This document shows positions 1-7,782 of a stretch of DNA of 64,000 nt, one piece after another; position 1 is the stretch's first letter, and each line of letters starts with the position of its first letter. Under the pieces are notes generated by a model that searched no databases, was not told where the DNA came from, and saw nothing but the letters and a program-made list of their open reading frames with translations. This DNA comes from Turneriella sp942492915 (GTDB lineage Bacteria > Spirochaetota > Leptospiria > Turneriellales > Turneriellaceae), in contig OW818662.1 of the NCBI GenBank assembly GCA_942492915.1, forward strand, positions 372,001 through 436,000, given 5' to 3'. Made by a program: the position numbers and the translations under genes.

Positions 1-1556
1 TCATTTCGCTTCGTTGTGCGGGTATCGGGTTGGTTACGGAAAGTGTAGGCATGGGTTGCAGTCCAGGTGAACTTATCACTCTCTGTAAGCAGGTTCGTCA
101 CATGATCTCCGCTCAACTGATTGAAGAGCACCGTTGTTTCATTAAAGTTCAAGATCTCTTTGGTGCTCTTGAAACCCGACGCACTCGAATCATAGCGCCC
201 CGTATTCACGCGCGCAATATCGTTTGACTGATGGGTGTAGAAGCTGCTATACTTGATTTTCTGGTTCGCAGAGAATTTATATGCTAAGGTTCCCTGAACA
301 CTTTTCGTGGTTGAATAGGTAGACTCATTATACTTATAGTTAACTACATCTGTGCCATCGGGCTTATAACGGTAGTACTCGCCGTTATTGATGTTCTGCG
401 AGCTTTGGTTAAAGAAGGCCGAAAAGTAAACTCCCAGCGCGCGATTATTCCCAAGATCGTAGGTGTTTCCGAATGAGCCTGAAATTTTCCCGGCAGGTAG
501 ACCCTTGGTTGTGTCCGCTTCCCAAGTGTTGCTGAAATCTTTCGCAATTTGAGCGAAATCTGAAGCTGAATAAGTGCTGTTAAAAACAGGATTGTCGGCG
601 CGAATTAACCCTGGTAAGGCTCTTGTGCCATCGTCATAACCAAAAAAGCCGAGCTTGCCACCATCGTATGACTTAAAATCCTTGAAGGTCGTGATTGAGT
701 TTCCACCTATGCCAATTGAAGCTGAAGCTTCGCGCTCCTCTGGATAATCTTTTGTATTCAGTTGTATCAGGCCTGCACCAAAGTCTGCCGGCATGCTCGG
801 CAGGTAAGTTTTGCCGATAATCATGTTATCGAGCAAGCCTACCGGAAACACATCAAGAGGTACCACTTTTTTCGATGGCACCGGTGATGGTACTATAGCG
901 CCATTTACCTGAACTACCGAATAGCGCTCAGACATGCCGCGAATAAATACATACCGGCCACCCACGATCGATACGCCGGTTACACGTTTCGCCGCATCGG
1001 CCGCGTCACTATCCGGACTCTTGCTGATTTGTTCTGAAGAGATGGCGTCCTGGGCTCCTGCGGCTTTTCTTTGCTTTGAGAGCAACGACGCCGCGGTGTT
1101 ATCCACCCGCTTCGCCGTCACCACAACCTCTGACGAGACCTTGTAGTTCAGTGTGACGTTCGCGACTGCCGCTTTGCCGGTGCCGACGTTGACTTTCGTC
1201 GCCGAAGGCTGGTAGCCGGTGATCTGGTAGGTTACTGTTTGCTCACCGACGGGCACGTTAGTGATGACGTAGTTGCCGTCGATATCGGTGATGCCATAGA
1301 CGCCGAGGTCTTTGATGACTGCGGTGACGCCGATCATCGCCTCGCCGTTCGCCGAGTCGAGCACGCGGCCGCGAATGGTGCCGGTGGCGCCATTGGTTGC
1401 GACGGCTGCTGGCGCGGCTTTCGCAGCGGGCTTGGCTCCCTTGCGCTGTGCGCCGATGCCGCTGATTGAGACGAGCAGCATAAGGGGGATTAATCCCCTT
1501 ACTGCTTTGGTCGCCGTGCGGCTGAGACTACCCTGAATTGTGGGGCTCTGGTTCAT
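1..1556 (-). CDS. TonB-dependent receptor, N-terminal part (3' end outside window)
   Basis: Open reading frame from an ATG at 1556 to the window edge, about 518 residues without a stop. The order is a signal peptide (about residues 1-37, ending near SGIGAQ), a linker rich in Ala and Lys, a carboxypeptidase-regulatory-like beta-sandwich (GRVLDSANGEAMIGV to TGYQPSATK, about 55-125), a plug domain (EQISKSPDSDAADAAKRV, then GGRYVFIRGMSERY, about 165-265) and the first barrel strands, rich in Tyr, Phe and Asn. The family imports siderophores, cobalamin or sugars across the outer membrane using TonB energy. AAGGAG lies 7 bases before the ATG and fixes the start. It lies just downstream of exbB-exbD-tonB but behind a terminator, so it probably has its own promoter. 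The substrate cannot be told from this part. Confidence 0.9.
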   Translation of the reverse strand, partial: MNQSPTIQGSLSRTATKAVRGLIPLMLLVSISGIGAQRKGAKPAAKAAPAAVATNGATGTIRGRVLDSANGEAMIGVTAVIKDLGVYGITDIDGNYVITNVPVGEQTVTYQITGYQPSATKVNVGTGKAAVANVTLNYKVSSEVVVTAKRVDNTAASLLSKQRKAAGAQDAISSEQISKSPDSDAADAAKRVTGVSIVGGRYVFIRGMSERYSVVQVNGAIVPSPVPSKKVVPLDVFPVGLLDNMIIGKTYLPSMPADFGAGLIQLNTKDYPEEREASASIGIGGNSITTFKDFKSYDGGKLGFFGYDDGTRALPGLIRADNPVFNSTYSASDFAQIAKDFSNTWEADTTKGLPAGKISGSFGNTYDLGNNRALGVYFSAFFNQSSQNINNGEYYRYKPDGTDVVNYKYNESTYSTTKSVQGTLAYKFSANQKIKYSSFYTHQSNDIARVNTGRYDSSASGFKSTKEILNFNETTVLFNQLSGDHVTNLLTESDKFTWTATHAYTFRNQPDTRTTKRN

Positions 1557-1609
1557 TTTGTAACTCCTTGTTTGTGCGTTGCGTTATGGTGTAAAGTTAT
1601 ATTTAGGTA

Positions 1610-1619
1610 TTTAGCTAAA
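1610..1619. promoter_or_regulatory. palindrome TTTAGCTAAA upstream of the TonB-dependent receptor
   Basis: Perfect 10-base palindrome about 55 bases upstream of the receptor start, followed by AT-rich sequence with TTAACTA. The same core, TTAGCTAA, with a nearby TTAACTAAG occurs upstream of exbB (3811-3828). This could be an operator shared by the uptake genes. That is inference from two sites only, and it does not match a classical Fur box. Confidence 0.3.
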
Positions 1620-1651
1620 CGTCAAAGTTAATTGGCTGATTAACTATGCAG

Positions 1652-1690
1652 GCGAAAAAAGAGGCAGAAATTTTGTTTCTGCCTCTTTCG
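1652..1690 (-). terminator. intrinsic terminator of the exbB-exbD-tonB operon
   Basis: On the minus strand, 7 bases after the tonB stop, a 13-bp perfect stem (arms 1658-1670 and 1676-1688) with a 5-base loop is followed by a run of U. This is a classical Rho-independent terminator and separates tonB from the receptor gene. Confidence 0.85.
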
Positions 1691-1696
1691 CATGGG

Positions 1697-2407
1697 TTAG
1701 TTGAGAACGAATTTTACGCGTTCATAATACTTGACCACGATTGCCTTGCCGGCCGGGCCGATAGACGGCTTGAAGCGTTTGGCTTTGTAGGTTTTGGCTG
1801 CCGCTTCGTCGAGGCCCATGCCCAGTTTCTTGCCGACCGGTTTTGCGCGCAAGACCTTACCGTCTTCAGAGATCACGATCTCGAGCGTGACAGCGCCTTC
1901 GATACCGGCCGACCGGGCTTCTGACGTATAAGCTGGCCTAATCTCTGGCGAGAGGTCGACCGGCATAGTCGCACCGCCCACCGCCGCGTTGACCGCACTC
2001 GAAATGCGCGGGTCTTCTTGGTTCGGGTCTGGCGGAGTTTTATCTTTCAAAAACTCGTTGCCGAAAACTTCATCGACTTCTTCGCGTGGTTTGGCGTTCT
2101 TTTTCTTGAACGGTTGCACCACGTCGCCGAAGTCAACGGTGACGGCGAGCTTGTCGAGTTCTGAGTCGTCTGGGCTCCAGTCGATTTTGACGACCGTGAT
2201 ACCGATCGACAACACGAGCAAGATCGCCCCGAGCCAGATCGCCTTGTTGCGGCTGACCCAGGGAATCGTCTCATAGTTTTCAAACGTGTTCGAAAGGCCC
2301 GGGTAGACGAGCCGGCCGTCTGACAGGCGAATGCCGTCAAAGCTCACGACGCCGCTGCGTGACGAGCGCTTGAGGCCCGTTGGGGAGTCAGTCATCGTCG
2401 CGGTCAT
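1697..2407 (-). CDS. tonB: energy transducer TonB
   Basis: A 236-residue protein with a cytoplasmic N-terminus of about 53 residues, one membrane segment (about 54-74, WLGAILLVLSIGITVV), a periplasmic linker and a TonB C-terminal domain (about 150-236). The C-domain motif YTSEARSAGIEGAV matches the family pattern YPxxARxxGxxGxV. It transmits proton-motive force from ExbB/ExbD to outer-membrane receptors. The linker has some charged stretches but lacks the long Pro-rich spacer of E. coli TonB, and the cytoplasmic extension is longer than usual. It is the last gene of the operon, five bases after exbD. Confidence 0.92.
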   Translation of the reverse strand: MTATMTDSPTGLKRSSRSGVVSFDGIRLSDGRLVYPGLSNTFENYETIPWVSRNKAIWLGAILLVLSIGITVVKIDWSPDDSELDKLAVTVDFGDVVQPFKKKNAKPREEVDEVFGNEFLKDKTPPDPNQEDPRISSAVNAAVGGATMPVDLSPEIRPAYTSEARSAGIEGAVTLEIVISEDGKVLRAKPVGKKLGMGLDEAAAKTYKAKRFKPSIGPAGKAIVVKYYERVKFVLN

Positions 2408-2412
2408 ATATC

Positions 2413-2841
2413 CTACTTGCCTTTTTTGGCCGAATCGACCGCCAGACCGACTTTGCTGATGCCTGAGAGTTTGACGTCATCTAAGACCTTGAGCATGTCG
2501 CTGTACTTCGTGTCTTTTTCCATGCGCAGAATCACGGCAACGTCGGGTTGTGCCTTCTTGGCTGACGTGAGGCGCGGCCCGAGCTCTGCGAGGTCTTTGA
2601 CTTCTTTGTCGCCGATATAAACTTTGCCGTTCGGCTTAATCGTAATCGCGACTTTATGCGGTTCGCGTTTCATTGCCACGGCGTTTACCTTCGGCAATTG
2701 AATCGGCACCGTGCGGTACTTGGTAAACTCGGCAGTGACCATCAGAATGATCACGAGCACGAGCATGATGTCGACGAGGGGTACGACGTTGATGTCGCCA
2801 ATGACCTCGTCGCCTGAGTCGTTGCCTACTTTGGCTGCCAT
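2413..2841 (-). CDS. exbD: ExbD/TolR family biopolymer transport protein
   Basis: A 142-residue protein with a short cytoplasmic N-terminus, one membrane helix (about 21-40, VPLVDIMLVLVIILMVTAEF) that carries the conserved membrane Asp (D24) used in proton conduction, and a periplasmic domain. It partners ExbB to energise TonB. It begins 1 base after the exbB stop and ends 5 bases before tonB, so the three genes form one transcription unit. It could instead serve a Tol system, but the adjacent tonB favours ExbD. Confidence 0.93.
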   Translation of the reverse strand: MAAKVGNDSGDEVIGDINVVPLVDIMLVLVIILMVTAEFTKYRTVPIQLPKVNAVAMKREPHKVAITIKPNGKVYIGDKEVKDLAELGPRLTSAKKAQPDVAVILRMEKDTKYSDMLKVLDDVKLSGISKVGLAVDSAKKGK

Positions 2842-2842
2842 G

Positions 2843-3691
2843 TTATTTGCCCGAGCGTGTCGCTCTACGCAGTGCGACGATGATGTTCGTCACTTCTTCT
2901 GAGTTTGACATCTTGCGCTTAATGACCGATGAGAAATAGTTGAAGAGCATCACGCACGGGATCGCGACGCCAAGACCCATCGCCGTGGCCACGAGCGCTT
3001 CAGAGATACCTTTCATGACAACCTGCGGGCCTGCGTCTGCAGCGCCGGCCAAGTCGCGAAAGGCTTTCATGATACCGAGAACCGTGCCCAAAAGGCCGAT
3101 GAACGGTGCGTTGTTGCCGAGCGTTGACAGAATCGGCAGGCGCGCGCTCAGGTAGCGGCGTTCTGCCACTGTAGCTGCGTTGGCGTATGACTGAATCGTA
3201 TCTTCGTCGTGCTGCCAGCCTTTCAGGGTTACCGCAACGATGCGGCCTTCGACGCCATATTTCGCGTCAGAGACTTCTTTTGCGAGTTCTTCGCCCGTTG
3301 CCGGGTTCTGGCTCAGCTTTTCAGTGACCAGACGCACGAGTTCGGCGTTTGCCGACTTGCTGTTCAGAATCACCCAGAGGCGGTCTGCGCCAATCGCGAG
3401 TGCCACGAGAAAGAGTGCCATGAGAATCCACAGCGCAGGGTCTTTGCTGTGAAAGATATTGGCGTCGCCGGCTTCAGCGAAAGCGGCGGCTTCTTTGTTG
3501 CCTTCGGCACCGAGCGGGGCCGTTTCAGCTGCGGCTGGGGCGCCTTCAGCAGGCGCTGCAGCGGCCGGGGTCGCTGCTGGTGCAGTTTGTGCCGCTACAG
3601 ACATCGTCACGAAGACGACGCCCAGCGAGAGTGCGAGAAAAAGCAGGGTCTTGCCGGTGCTTTTGGGGCTGTTTACGAGGTTTTTGAACAT
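2843..3691 (-). CDS. exbB: MotA/TolQ/ExbB proton channel family protein
   Basis: A 282-residue protein. An N-terminal hydrophobic segment (about 15-34, looks like a signal sequence) is followed by a periplasmic stretch almost entirely of Ala, Pro, Glu and Thr (about 35-75). Then comes the three-helix ExbB core with a membrane segment near 88-108, a cytoplasmic loop, and the conserved pair near 185-250 (LLGTVLGIMKAF and ATAMGLGVAIPCVMLFNYF). It forms the proton channel pentamer around ExbD. The extra N-terminal segment is typical of long ExbB variants. AGGAG lies 7 bases before the ATG. It is the first gene of the operon. Confidence 0.93.
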   Translation of the reverse strand: MFKNLVNSPKSTGKTLLFLALSLGVVFVTMSVAAQTAPAATPAAAAPAEGAPAAAETAPLGAEGNKEAAAFAEAGDANIFHSKDPALWILMALFLVALAIGADRLWVILNSKSANAELVRLVTEKLSQNPATGEELAKEVSDAKYGVEGRIVAVTLKGWQHDEDTIQSYANAATVAERRYLSARLPILSTLGNNAPFIGLLGTVLGIMKAFRDLAGAADAGPQVVMKGISEALVATAMGLGVAIPCVMLFNYFSSVIKRKMSNSEEVTNIIVALRRATRSGK

Positions 3692-3717
3692 TGTATCTCC
3701 TGTTTTTTGGGTTCAAA

Positions 3718-3752
3718 GTCTGAAAAAGCGCCCGTCAGGCGTTTTCTCAGAC
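3718..3752 (-). promoter_or_regulatory. leader hairpin before exbB
   Basis: In the exbB leader, arms 3718-3732 and 3738-3752 pair over 15 positions with one wobble and one mismatch around a 5-base loop. On the minus strand the descending arm contains a run of five U. It ends 27 bases before the exbB ATG, so it could be a transcription attenuator or a translational control hairpin. No experimental support is visible. Confidence 0.4.
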
Positions 3753-3810
3753 CTTGCCATTACCCAGCTGCGGCTGTATATTGAGAGTGAGATATATTGT
3801 AAATTGTAAA

Positions 3811-3828
3811 CTTAGCTAATTAACTAAG
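3811..3828. promoter_or_regulatory. AT-rich near-palindrome in the exbB / 3926 divergent region
   Basis: CTTAGCTAATTAACTAAG is palindromic except for one symmetric mismatch pair. It lies between the divergent exbB and the CsgG-like/barrel gene and shares TTAGCTAA with the site upstream of the TonB-dependent receptor. It is a plausible operator for a dimeric repressor. The regulator is unknown. Confidence 0.35.
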
Positions 3829-3853
3829 TGTATGCAATTGGTGCGGTGCTCAG

Positions 3854-3873
3854 AGTTTCCTGATAAGGAAACT
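3854..3873. promoter_or_regulatory. short perfect inverted repeat upstream of 3926
   Basis: AGTTTCCT, a 4-base spacer, AGGAAACT. It lies about 50 bases before the start of the gene at 3926, in the region shared with exbB. The same 8-base arms recur in the hairpin after the desaturase gene (27757-27779). It may be an operator or a leader hairpin. Confidence 0.3.
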
Positions 3874-3925
3874 TTGGGTATATTTCGAATTGACGCCGGC
3901 GTCTGCACCGGGGTAAGCATACGAA

Positions 3926-4996
3926 ATGCGAAATTTTCTGGGTCTTTTTGTGTTTCTGGCGGCAATTACGCCCACATTCGGGGCGCTTAAAAAAGTTATT
4001 ATTCTCCCGATTATCAACATCGATAAAGACGCCAATTTCGCTTACCTGGAAGGCTCTATTACCGACAGCCTCAAAGAGCGTTTGCGTGAAAAATTTGCGT
4101 TTGAAGAGCTCGCCGAAGAAAAATGGGCGCTGGTTGCAAATGAGAATTTCATCCTTCGCGACGATTTTCACACCCGTACGGCAGCGATGAACCTCGGTAT
4201 TCTCGCGAACCAGGACATTGTCATCAATGGGGGATTTAAACCCGTGAACAAAAAACTCGCCGGGGGCAAGATTAAATCGAGCATCCATGCGACGGCGCAC
4301 CTGTTAGACGTTAAAAAGAAGAAAACGATTGCGACGATTGAGCTTGATCTGCCGGCAGACAGCGAGCTTTTTACGGCCGTGGGCCAGGTTGCCGACCGCA
4401 TGGAAGCCGAAACGCGCAAGGTGATACCGAGCAAAGAAGACGCCGCGCGTTCGGGTCTGCAAGCCGAAAGCGCACCCTTTTTCTCTGATTTCAGTCTTGG
4501 GCTGCGCGGGGGAGGCGGTGTCTACGTAGCGGGGTATGCGAAGTATTTCAGCGCACAGCTGCCTGCTTTGGGGGCAGTATTGCATGCAGCAATGCCGCGC
4601 TTCGGCGGTTTAACCACTGAGCTCGGCTTTACGTTCATGGGGCACCGTCTTAAAGAGGGTAACGATTCTGCGATTCAGCAGTTAGGGGCCTCGGGCACGA
4701 CCTCTAATTATATGGCCTCATGGAGCCTTGGCTACCGCATGGGGCTCTCGGCGCGGTGGTACGTTGAACCGCAGGTCGGCGGTGGTTATGTCATGCAGAG
4801 CACGACGGTCACGGGCAGCGGTATCAATTCGACGCTCAATAACGGTTTTCCGTTCGCGCGCGGGGGACTCGCGACCGGTTTTCGGGTCAACCAGCTGATC
4901 GACGTCTCGGTGAGCGCCGAATCGCTCGCCTACATTGAAGAGGGCACTTTGACATATGTACCGCTTGCGCTTGCCGGGGTGCATTACAAGTTTTGA
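3926..4996 (+). CDS. CsgG/TolB-like N-terminal domain fused to an outer-membrane beta-barrel (copy 1)
   Basis: A 356-residue protein. It has a signal peptide (about 1-19), then an alpha/beta domain of the CsgG/TolB-N/FlgO kind (about 20-170): a buried strand (KKVIILPIINI), a helix (LEGSITDSLKERLREKF), and the later pairing of INGGFKP with HATAHLLDVKKKKTIATIEL. From about 180 to the end it has alternating hydrophobic/Gly-rich strands ending in YKF, typical of an outer-membrane barrel with a terminal aromatic residue. The same layout occurs in the genes at 34300 and 50161. The role is unknown; the N-terminal part resembles domains that assemble periplasmic secretion or outer-membrane complexes. 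It is transcribed divergently from exbB. Confidence 0.6.
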   Translation: MRNFLGLFVFLAAITPTFGALKKVIILPIINIDKDANFAYLEGSITDSLKERLREKFAFEELAEEKWALVANENFILRDDFHTRTAAMNLGILANQDIVINGGFKPVNKKLAGGKIKSSIHATAHLLDVKKKKTIATIELDLPADSELFTAVGQVADRMEAETRKVIPSKEDAARSGLQAESAPFFSDFSLGLRGGGGVYVAGYAKYFSAQLPALGAVLHAAMPRFGGLTTELGFTFMGHRLKEGNDSAIQQLGASGTTSNYMASWSLGYRMGLSARWYVEPQVGGGYVMQSTTVTGSGINSTLNNGFPFARGGLATGFRVNQLIDVSVSAESLAYIEEGTLTYVPLALAGVHYKF

Positions 4997-5035
4997 TTTG
5001 CGCCTTATGTCGCTTAGCCTTTATAACCAAATCCG

Positions 5036-6529
5036 GTGAGCGATAAAAAAAAGCAGCGTCAGACCGGTAAAAAAGCACCCGCTTCAACCCAACACTACCC
5101 TAAAGAAGAATGTGGCATTGTCGGCGTCTATAACGTCGAAGAGGCTGCGAACCATGCATACCTCGGCGCGTACGCACAGCAGCACCGTGGCCAAGAGAGC
5201 GCCGGCATCGTGTCGTCTGACGGCGAACGTCTCTACCGCTATGCGGGTATGGGCAAAGTTGCGGATGTATTCACGCCCCAAAAGATTAAGCAGCTTTCGG
5301 GTCGGCACGCTATTTCACATAATCGCTATTCGACAACCGGCGCGAGCTTTTTGCGCAACGCGCAGCCGATTCGTTTCGAATCGCGCCTCGGCACCATGGC
5401 GCTGGCTCACAACGGCAACCTGACGAATGCACAGACAATTCGCCGCTCGCTCGAAGACCTGGGGTCGCTTTTTCAGACCACGATCGACACTGAGGTCATC
5501 AGCCACCTAGTCGCTCGCTCGCGCGCCGACAATTTCACCGACGCGCTGATCGAGGCAGTCACGCAGATTCGGGGCGCATATTCTCTTGTGGTGCTTTCGG
5601 GCAATACCCTCTACGCGCTGCGCGACCCGAATGGTTTTCGTCCGCTCGTAATGGGAAAAAAAGACGATGGTTACATTTTTGCGTCAGAAACCTGCGCGCT
5701 CGATATTATGGATGCCGAATACGTGCGCGATGTTGAACCGGGTGAACTCGTCGTTGTGACCGCGCGGGGCGTGACGTCGCTTTTTCCCTTTGCGAAAACT
5801 TCGCAGAACCTCTGCATCTTTGAGTACGTCTATTTTTCGCGCCCCGATTCGCTTGTGTTTGGCAAGTCCGTTTACAACACGCGCCTGCGCATGGGTGAAA
5901 TTCTCGCAGAAGAGTCTGGCGTAGAAGCCGATCTCGTCATGCCAGTACCTGATTCATCTTCGGTTGCGGCGTTAGGTTATGCCCGCAAAAGCGGATTGCC
6001 CTACCACATGGGCCTCATTCGTTCGCACTATGTTGGCCGCACGTTCATCGAGCCCGATCAGAAAATTCGCGACTTCGGCGCAAAGATCAAATACAATGCT
6101 ATCGCAGCGGTGGTCAAAGACAAGCGCGTTGTCGTCATCGACGACAGCATCATGCGCGGCACGACGACCCGCAAGATCGTGAAAATGCTGCGAAACGCCG
6201 GCGCGAAAGAAATTCACGTGCGCATCGCAAGCGCCCCGACACGGCACGCGTGCTATTACGGCATAGATATTCCGAGCCCTTCTGAATTGATTGCGGCGAC
6301 GCACACAATAGAAGAAATCGTGAAATACCTGCGCGTCGATTCACTCGCGTACCTGTCACTAGAAGGTATGCAACGTGGCGCCGAGCAGACAGAAGGCGGC
6401 AGTGGCAACGCGGGTTATTGTACGGCATGTTTCGACGGTAAATACCCGGTGAGGCTTGATGAAAACGAAGCGATCTACTCCAACCAAAAAACGCTCTTCA
6501 GCGAATACGAAATCGAAGAAAGCGCGTAA
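5036..6529 (+). CDS. purF: amidophosphoribosyltransferase
   Basis: A 497-residue enzyme that transfers the glutamine amide to PRPP, the first committed step of purine synthesis. A GTG start gives a 25-residue N-terminal stretch before the nucleophile Cys26 (EECGIVGVYNVEEA), presumably removed as a propeptide. The glutaminase half is about 26-260. The PRPP site VVVIDDSIMRGTTTRKIV is near 365-382. Four cysteines at NLCIFEY, RHACYYGID and GYCTACFDG match the Fe-S ligands of the Bacillus-type enzyme, so it is probably an oxygen-labile Fe-S form. A long hairpin follows the stop, and the lpxB reading frame overlaps its 3' end. Confidence 0.96.
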   Translation: MSDKKKQRQTGKKAPASTQHYPKEECGIVGVYNVEEAANHAYLGAYAQQHRGQESAGIVSSDGERLYRYAGMGKVADVFTPQKIKQLSGRHAISHNRYSTTGASFLRNAQPIRFESRLGTMALAHNGNLTNAQTIRRSLEDLGSLFQTTIDTEVISHLVARSRADNFTDALIEAVTQIRGAYSLVVLSGNTLYALRDPNGFRPLVMGKKDDGYIFASETCALDIMDAEYVRDVEPGELVVVTARGVTSLFPFAKTSQNLCIFEYVYFSRPDSLVFGKSVYNTRLRMGEILAEESGVEADLVMPVPDSSSVAALGYARKSGLPYHMGLIRSHYVGRTFIEPDQKIRDFGAKIKYNAIAAVVKDKRVVVIDDSIMRGTTTRKIVKMLRNAGAKEIHVRIASAPTRHACYYGIDIPSPSELIAATHTIEEIVKYLRVDSLAYLSLEGMQRGAEQTEGGSGNAGYCTACFDGKYPVRLDENEAIYSNQKTLFSEYEIEESA

Positions 6530-7715
6530 TAAAACGCGAACTGGTTTGAGTGCCGCAGGCACTCAAACCAGTTCGCGTATACTGATTGTTGCGGGCGAAG
6601 AATCGGGTGACCTGCTTGCTTCGGCAATCGTGCGCGAGGTATTAAAGAAGAAAAAAATCAAACTGTGGGGTTGCGGCGGACGTCGACTGCGCGAAGCTGG
6701 GGTTGACGTGCGTGTAACCTCAGAAGAACTCTCGACCGTCGGTTTTCTTGAGGCGGCTAAAAACTACAGGCGCCTGACGAAGGTCATGGATCGCCTCGTT
6801 GACGAAGCAGCGGCGAATGGCACCGTTGAAGCATGGCTTATCGATTTTCCCGGGTTTAACATCATGCTCGCTGGCAAACTGAAAGAGAAGGGCATACGCT
6901 GCACGATGATCGTCTCGCCCACGGTCTGGGCATGGAAATACAAGCGGGTATTCAAGATTCGTGATCGCTTCGAGCGAGTACTCTGCCTCTACGATTTTGA
7001 GCCTGAAATCTATAACGAGATCGGCGTCGAGGCGCATTACATCGGGCATCCGCTGACGAGCGAAACTGCCGATTTCAAGAAGCGTATTTTGCGCGACGGA
7101 AACCCGCTGAGAAAAGTGCCGCAGCTGCGCGAAATTTTCAAGGCAAAGCGGCCGATTGTAGCCATCATGCCGGGTTCACGCCCCGCGGAGATTGAGCACC
7201 ATACGCGGCACATTCTCGACGGGGTCAGACTATTTCAGAAGAAGCATCCTGAATATGTGTTTCTGCTGCCTGCGGCGAATGAGAATATTCACGCTCATCT
7301 CTCAAAATACGAATTGCCCCCCGATACGTACCTCGTCGAATACAGCGCGCCTTACGTCTTGCAGGCGGCGAGCGCTGCCATTGCCTGCTCAGGCACGGTG
7401 ACGCTCGAGTGTGCCCTATTCGGTGTACCGCACCTGATTCTTTATAAATCCTCTTGGATGTCGTACGCGATCTTCAAGGGCGTCGTGCGCATACCTTATA
7501 TTGGCATGGTGAATGTGCTGGCGGGCAAGTTCATCGTACAGGAATTCTTGCAGCACAAGTTGAAGCCAAAACATATGGCAGACGAACTTGAAAAGATTCT
7601 GCAGAACGTCGACTACCGCAAGACGCAGCAGAGCGAGCTTGCCAAAATCTCCAAACGGCTGACGGCTTATGAGCCTGCAAAGCAGGCGGCGAAGATTTTG
7701 ATGGGTGAATCGTGA
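6459..7715 (+). CDS. lpxB: lipid-A-disaccharide synthase
   Basis: A GT19-family glycosyltransferase that joins UDP-2,3-diacylglucosamine and lipid X into the lipid A disaccharide at the inner membrane. Family signatures are RILIVAGEESGDLLAS, the GCGG motif, VSPTVWAWKYKR, YIGHPLTS, IMPGSRPAEIEHH and ACSGTVTLECALFGVP. I chose the ATG at 6459 (a TTG lies just before it) because GAGG stands 4 bases upstream. This makes a 71-base overlap with purF and a basic 39-residue extension before the family's normal start. A TTG at 6546 is an alternative. The extension reads through a 21-bp perfect inverted repeat. Confidence 0.93.
   Translation: MKTKRSTPTKKRSSANTKSKKARNKTRTGLSAAGTQTSSRILIVAGEESGDLLASAIVREVLKKKKIKLWGCGGRRLREAGVDVRVTSEELSTVGFLEAAKNYRRLTKVMDRLVDEAAANGTVEAWLIDFPGFNIMLAGKLKEKGIRCTMIVSPTVWAWKYKRVFKIRDRFERVLCLYDFEPEIYNEIGVEAHYIGHPLTSETADFKKRILRDGNPLRKVPQLREIFKAKRPIVAIMPGSRPAEIEHHTRHILDGVRLFQKKHPEYVFLLPAANENIHAHLSKYELPPDTYLVEYSAPYVLQAASAAIACSGTVTLECALFGVPHLILYKSSWMSYAIFKGVVRIPYIGMVNVLAGKFIVQEFLQHKLKPKHMADELEKILQNVDYRKTQQSELAKISKRLTAYEPAKQAAKILMGES
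6534..6578 (+). terminator. 21-bp perfect hairpin after purF, inside the lpxB 5' region
   Basis: Arms 6534-6554 and 6558-6578 pair perfectly over 21 bp with a 3-base loop (GCA). It starts 5 bases after the purF stop, which suggests a terminator or 3'-end stabiliser of purF, but no U-run follows. If lpxB starts at 6459 the hairpin is translated; if it starts at the TTG at 6546 the start lies inside the stem. Confidence 0.6.
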
Positions 7716-7738
7716 TGGCGCAGGCATCACGATTCACC
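7704..7738 (+). terminator. 14-bp perfect hairpin overlapping the lpxB stop
   Basis: Arms 7704-7717 and 7725-7738 with a 7-base loop. The lpxB stop (7713-7715) lies in the left arm. Only a short A-rich stretch follows and there is no U-run. The apex TGGCGCAGGCA differs by one base from that of the purF hairpin (TGCCGCAGGCA). Confidence 0.6.
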
Positions 7739-7782
7739 AAAAAATACTAAGCCTACGGCATCTATGGCCCGAAAATTGAGGT

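Noticed and set aside
1..1556. TonB-dependent receptor as a pseudogene because only short frames appear at its 5' end
   Set aside because: Translated from 1556 the frame is open to the window edge; it only looks missing because its stop is outside.
1610..3828. Fur boxes for the TonB genes
   Set aside because: The TTAGCTAA sites do not match the GATAATGATAATCATTATC pattern; left as an unknown motif.
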